Assembly (NCBI GenBank): GCA_028282045.1
Contig: JANQIS010000211.1
Span: forward strand, 1-6,320
DNA length: 6,320 bases
DNA from: Gammaproteobacteria bacterium
GTDB taxonomy: Bacteria; Pseudomonadota; Gammaproteobacteria; Francisellales; CACEW01
Reading direction: 5' to 3'
Position numbers and translations under genes: made by a program. How positions within the stretch are numbered: the stretch's first letter is position 1; each line of letters starts with the position of its first letter. Shown piece after piece: positions 5,786 to 6,320 of the stretch. The notes under the pieces were generated by a model. The model did no database searches. It was not told the origin of the DNA and worked only from the letters and a program-made list of their open reading frames with translations.

Positions 5786-6121
5786 GTGATAGGATTAAAA
5801 TTGATGCGAAACTCGCTTAAGTGGCTGCGTAAGTTATTTTGGTTGGGGTTTTTCTATGCTCCGGCTGCATTAGCGAGTGAAACCGGCGGTGCTATGCCGT
5901 GGGAAGGCCCGCTGCAAAAAATTGCTAACTCTATTTCAGGCCCGGTGGCTATGGCCTTAGGGGTAATCGCTGTGGTAATAACCGGTTTGGCCATTGCCTT
6001 TGGTGAATCAGGCAGCGGAGTGCGTCGCCTGTTACAAGTATTGTTTGGGTTGGCGATTGCCTTTACTGCGGCAAGTTTAATTGCCACATTATTTCATCCA
6101 TCATCAGGGGTGTTGTTTTAG
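5786..6121 (+). CDS. trbC: TrbC/VirB2-family conjugal transfer pilin precursor
   Basis: This should be the major pilin precursor of a P-type type IV secretion system. The 111-residue product starts with a basic n-region (KLMRNSLKWLRK), a hydrophobic stretch (LFWLGFFYAPAALA) and a good signal-peptidase site after ALA at residue 30. The mature part opens SETGGAMPWEGPLQKIANSI, a stretch typical of TrbC, and has two membrane segments (about 53-73 and 81-103) separated by a short GESGSGVRR loop. The tail after the second segment is only about 8 residues, shorter than in plasmid RP4 TrbC, whose longer tail is removed during cyclisation. Two starts are possible: the GTG at 5786 with AAGGAG 6 nt upstream, or the ATG at 5804 with AGGA 9 nt upstream. 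trbD overlaps its stop by one base. No trbB precedes it; the upstream gene is tusE on the other strand. Confidence 0.88.
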   Translation: MIGLKLMRNSLKWLRKLFWLGFFYAPAALASETGGAMPWEGPLQKIANSISGPVAMALGVIAVVITGLAIAFGESGSGVRRLLQVLFGLAIAFTAASLIATLFHPSSGVLF

Positions 6122-6320
6122 TGTCAGTTGCCGGCTATCAGATTCCTATTCACCAATCGCTCACCCAGCCCATTTTGCTCGGGGGAGTGCCGCGCAAGTT
6201 TGCGGTGCTCAATGGCACTATCGCAGCGGCTTTGGTATTGGGCCTGCACTCCTTATGGGGTATTCCGGTGTGCCTGGTGATTCATATTGCAGCAGTGATC
6301 ATGACCAAGAAAGACCCTTA
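6121..6320 (+). CDS. trbD: TrbD/VirB3-family conjugal transfer protein, N-terminal part (3' truncated by window edge)
   Basis: This is the beginning of a VirB3-like inner-membrane component of the type IV secretion system, which works with the VirB4-type ATPase TrbE. The GTG start shares its G with the trbC TAG stop, and AGGGG (6106-6110) lies 10 nt upstream. Sixty-six codons are visible, of about 90-105 expected. The product reads YQIPIHQSLTQPILLGGVPR (6-25), the conserved N-terminal signature of TrbD/VirB3, then FAVLNGTIAAALVLGL and GIPVCLVIHIAAVIM. These form a hydrophobic hairpin (about 26-61) before MTKKDP, where the window ends. The tight overlap with trbC indicates one operon, and trbE and further trb genes are expected to the right of the window. 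Confidence 0.88.
   Translation, partial: MSVAGYQIPIHQSLTQPILLGGVPRKFAVLNGTIAAALVLGLHSLWGIPVCLVIHIAAVIMTKKDP

Overview
This window is bacterial chromosomal DNA, most likely from a gammaproteobacterium. The SucA, SucB, SucC, SucD and PyrE proteins resemble the Escherichia coli proteins closely, TusE is of the gammaproteobacterial sulfur-relay type, and the gene order sucA-sucB-sucC-sucD is the usual one. Base composition is moderate. Short palindromic repeats with GTCAT...ATCCAG ends and a chromosomal trb-type secretion locus would fit a host-associated lineage such as the Legionellales, but that placement is only an inference.

Positions 1-4437 hold a TCA-cycle block. The 3' third of sucA (E1 of 2-oxoglutarate dehydrogenase) is followed 15 bp later by sucB (E2). 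After a strong terminator-like hairpin and a leader of about 90 bp come sucC and sucD (succinyl-CoA synthetase beta and alpha), which overlap by one base. Together they convert 2-oxoglutarate to succinyl-CoA and then to succinate with substrate-level phosphorylation. The terminator suggests that sucCD is at least partly transcribed separately from sucAB. SucB is unusual because its peripheral subunit-binding domain lacks the GTGxxGR half.

Positions 4438-5223 hold a 147-bp gap with a long interrupted stem-loop, then pyrE (orotate phosphoribosyltransferase, pyrimidine synthesis). The pyrE start codon has no visible Shine-Dalgarno sequence.

Positions 5224-5415 lie between the convergent genes pyrE and tusE. 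They carry three 30-bp palindromic elements built as GTCAT-7-5-7-ATCCAG (two direct, one inverted), a half-element and a small tandem duplication.

Positions 5416-6320 hold tusE on the minus strand (tRNA 2-thiouridine sulfur relay) and, divergently, trbC (pilin precursor) and the start of trbD, the opening of a P-type (trb/VirB-like) type IV secretion or conjugation operon that runs off the right edge. The 55-bp tusE-trbC gap has overlapping back-to-back -10 elements. No trbB lies in front of trbC. I see no wholly new system here. The points most worth following are the SucB domain deletion, the repeat cluster and the trb operon boundary.
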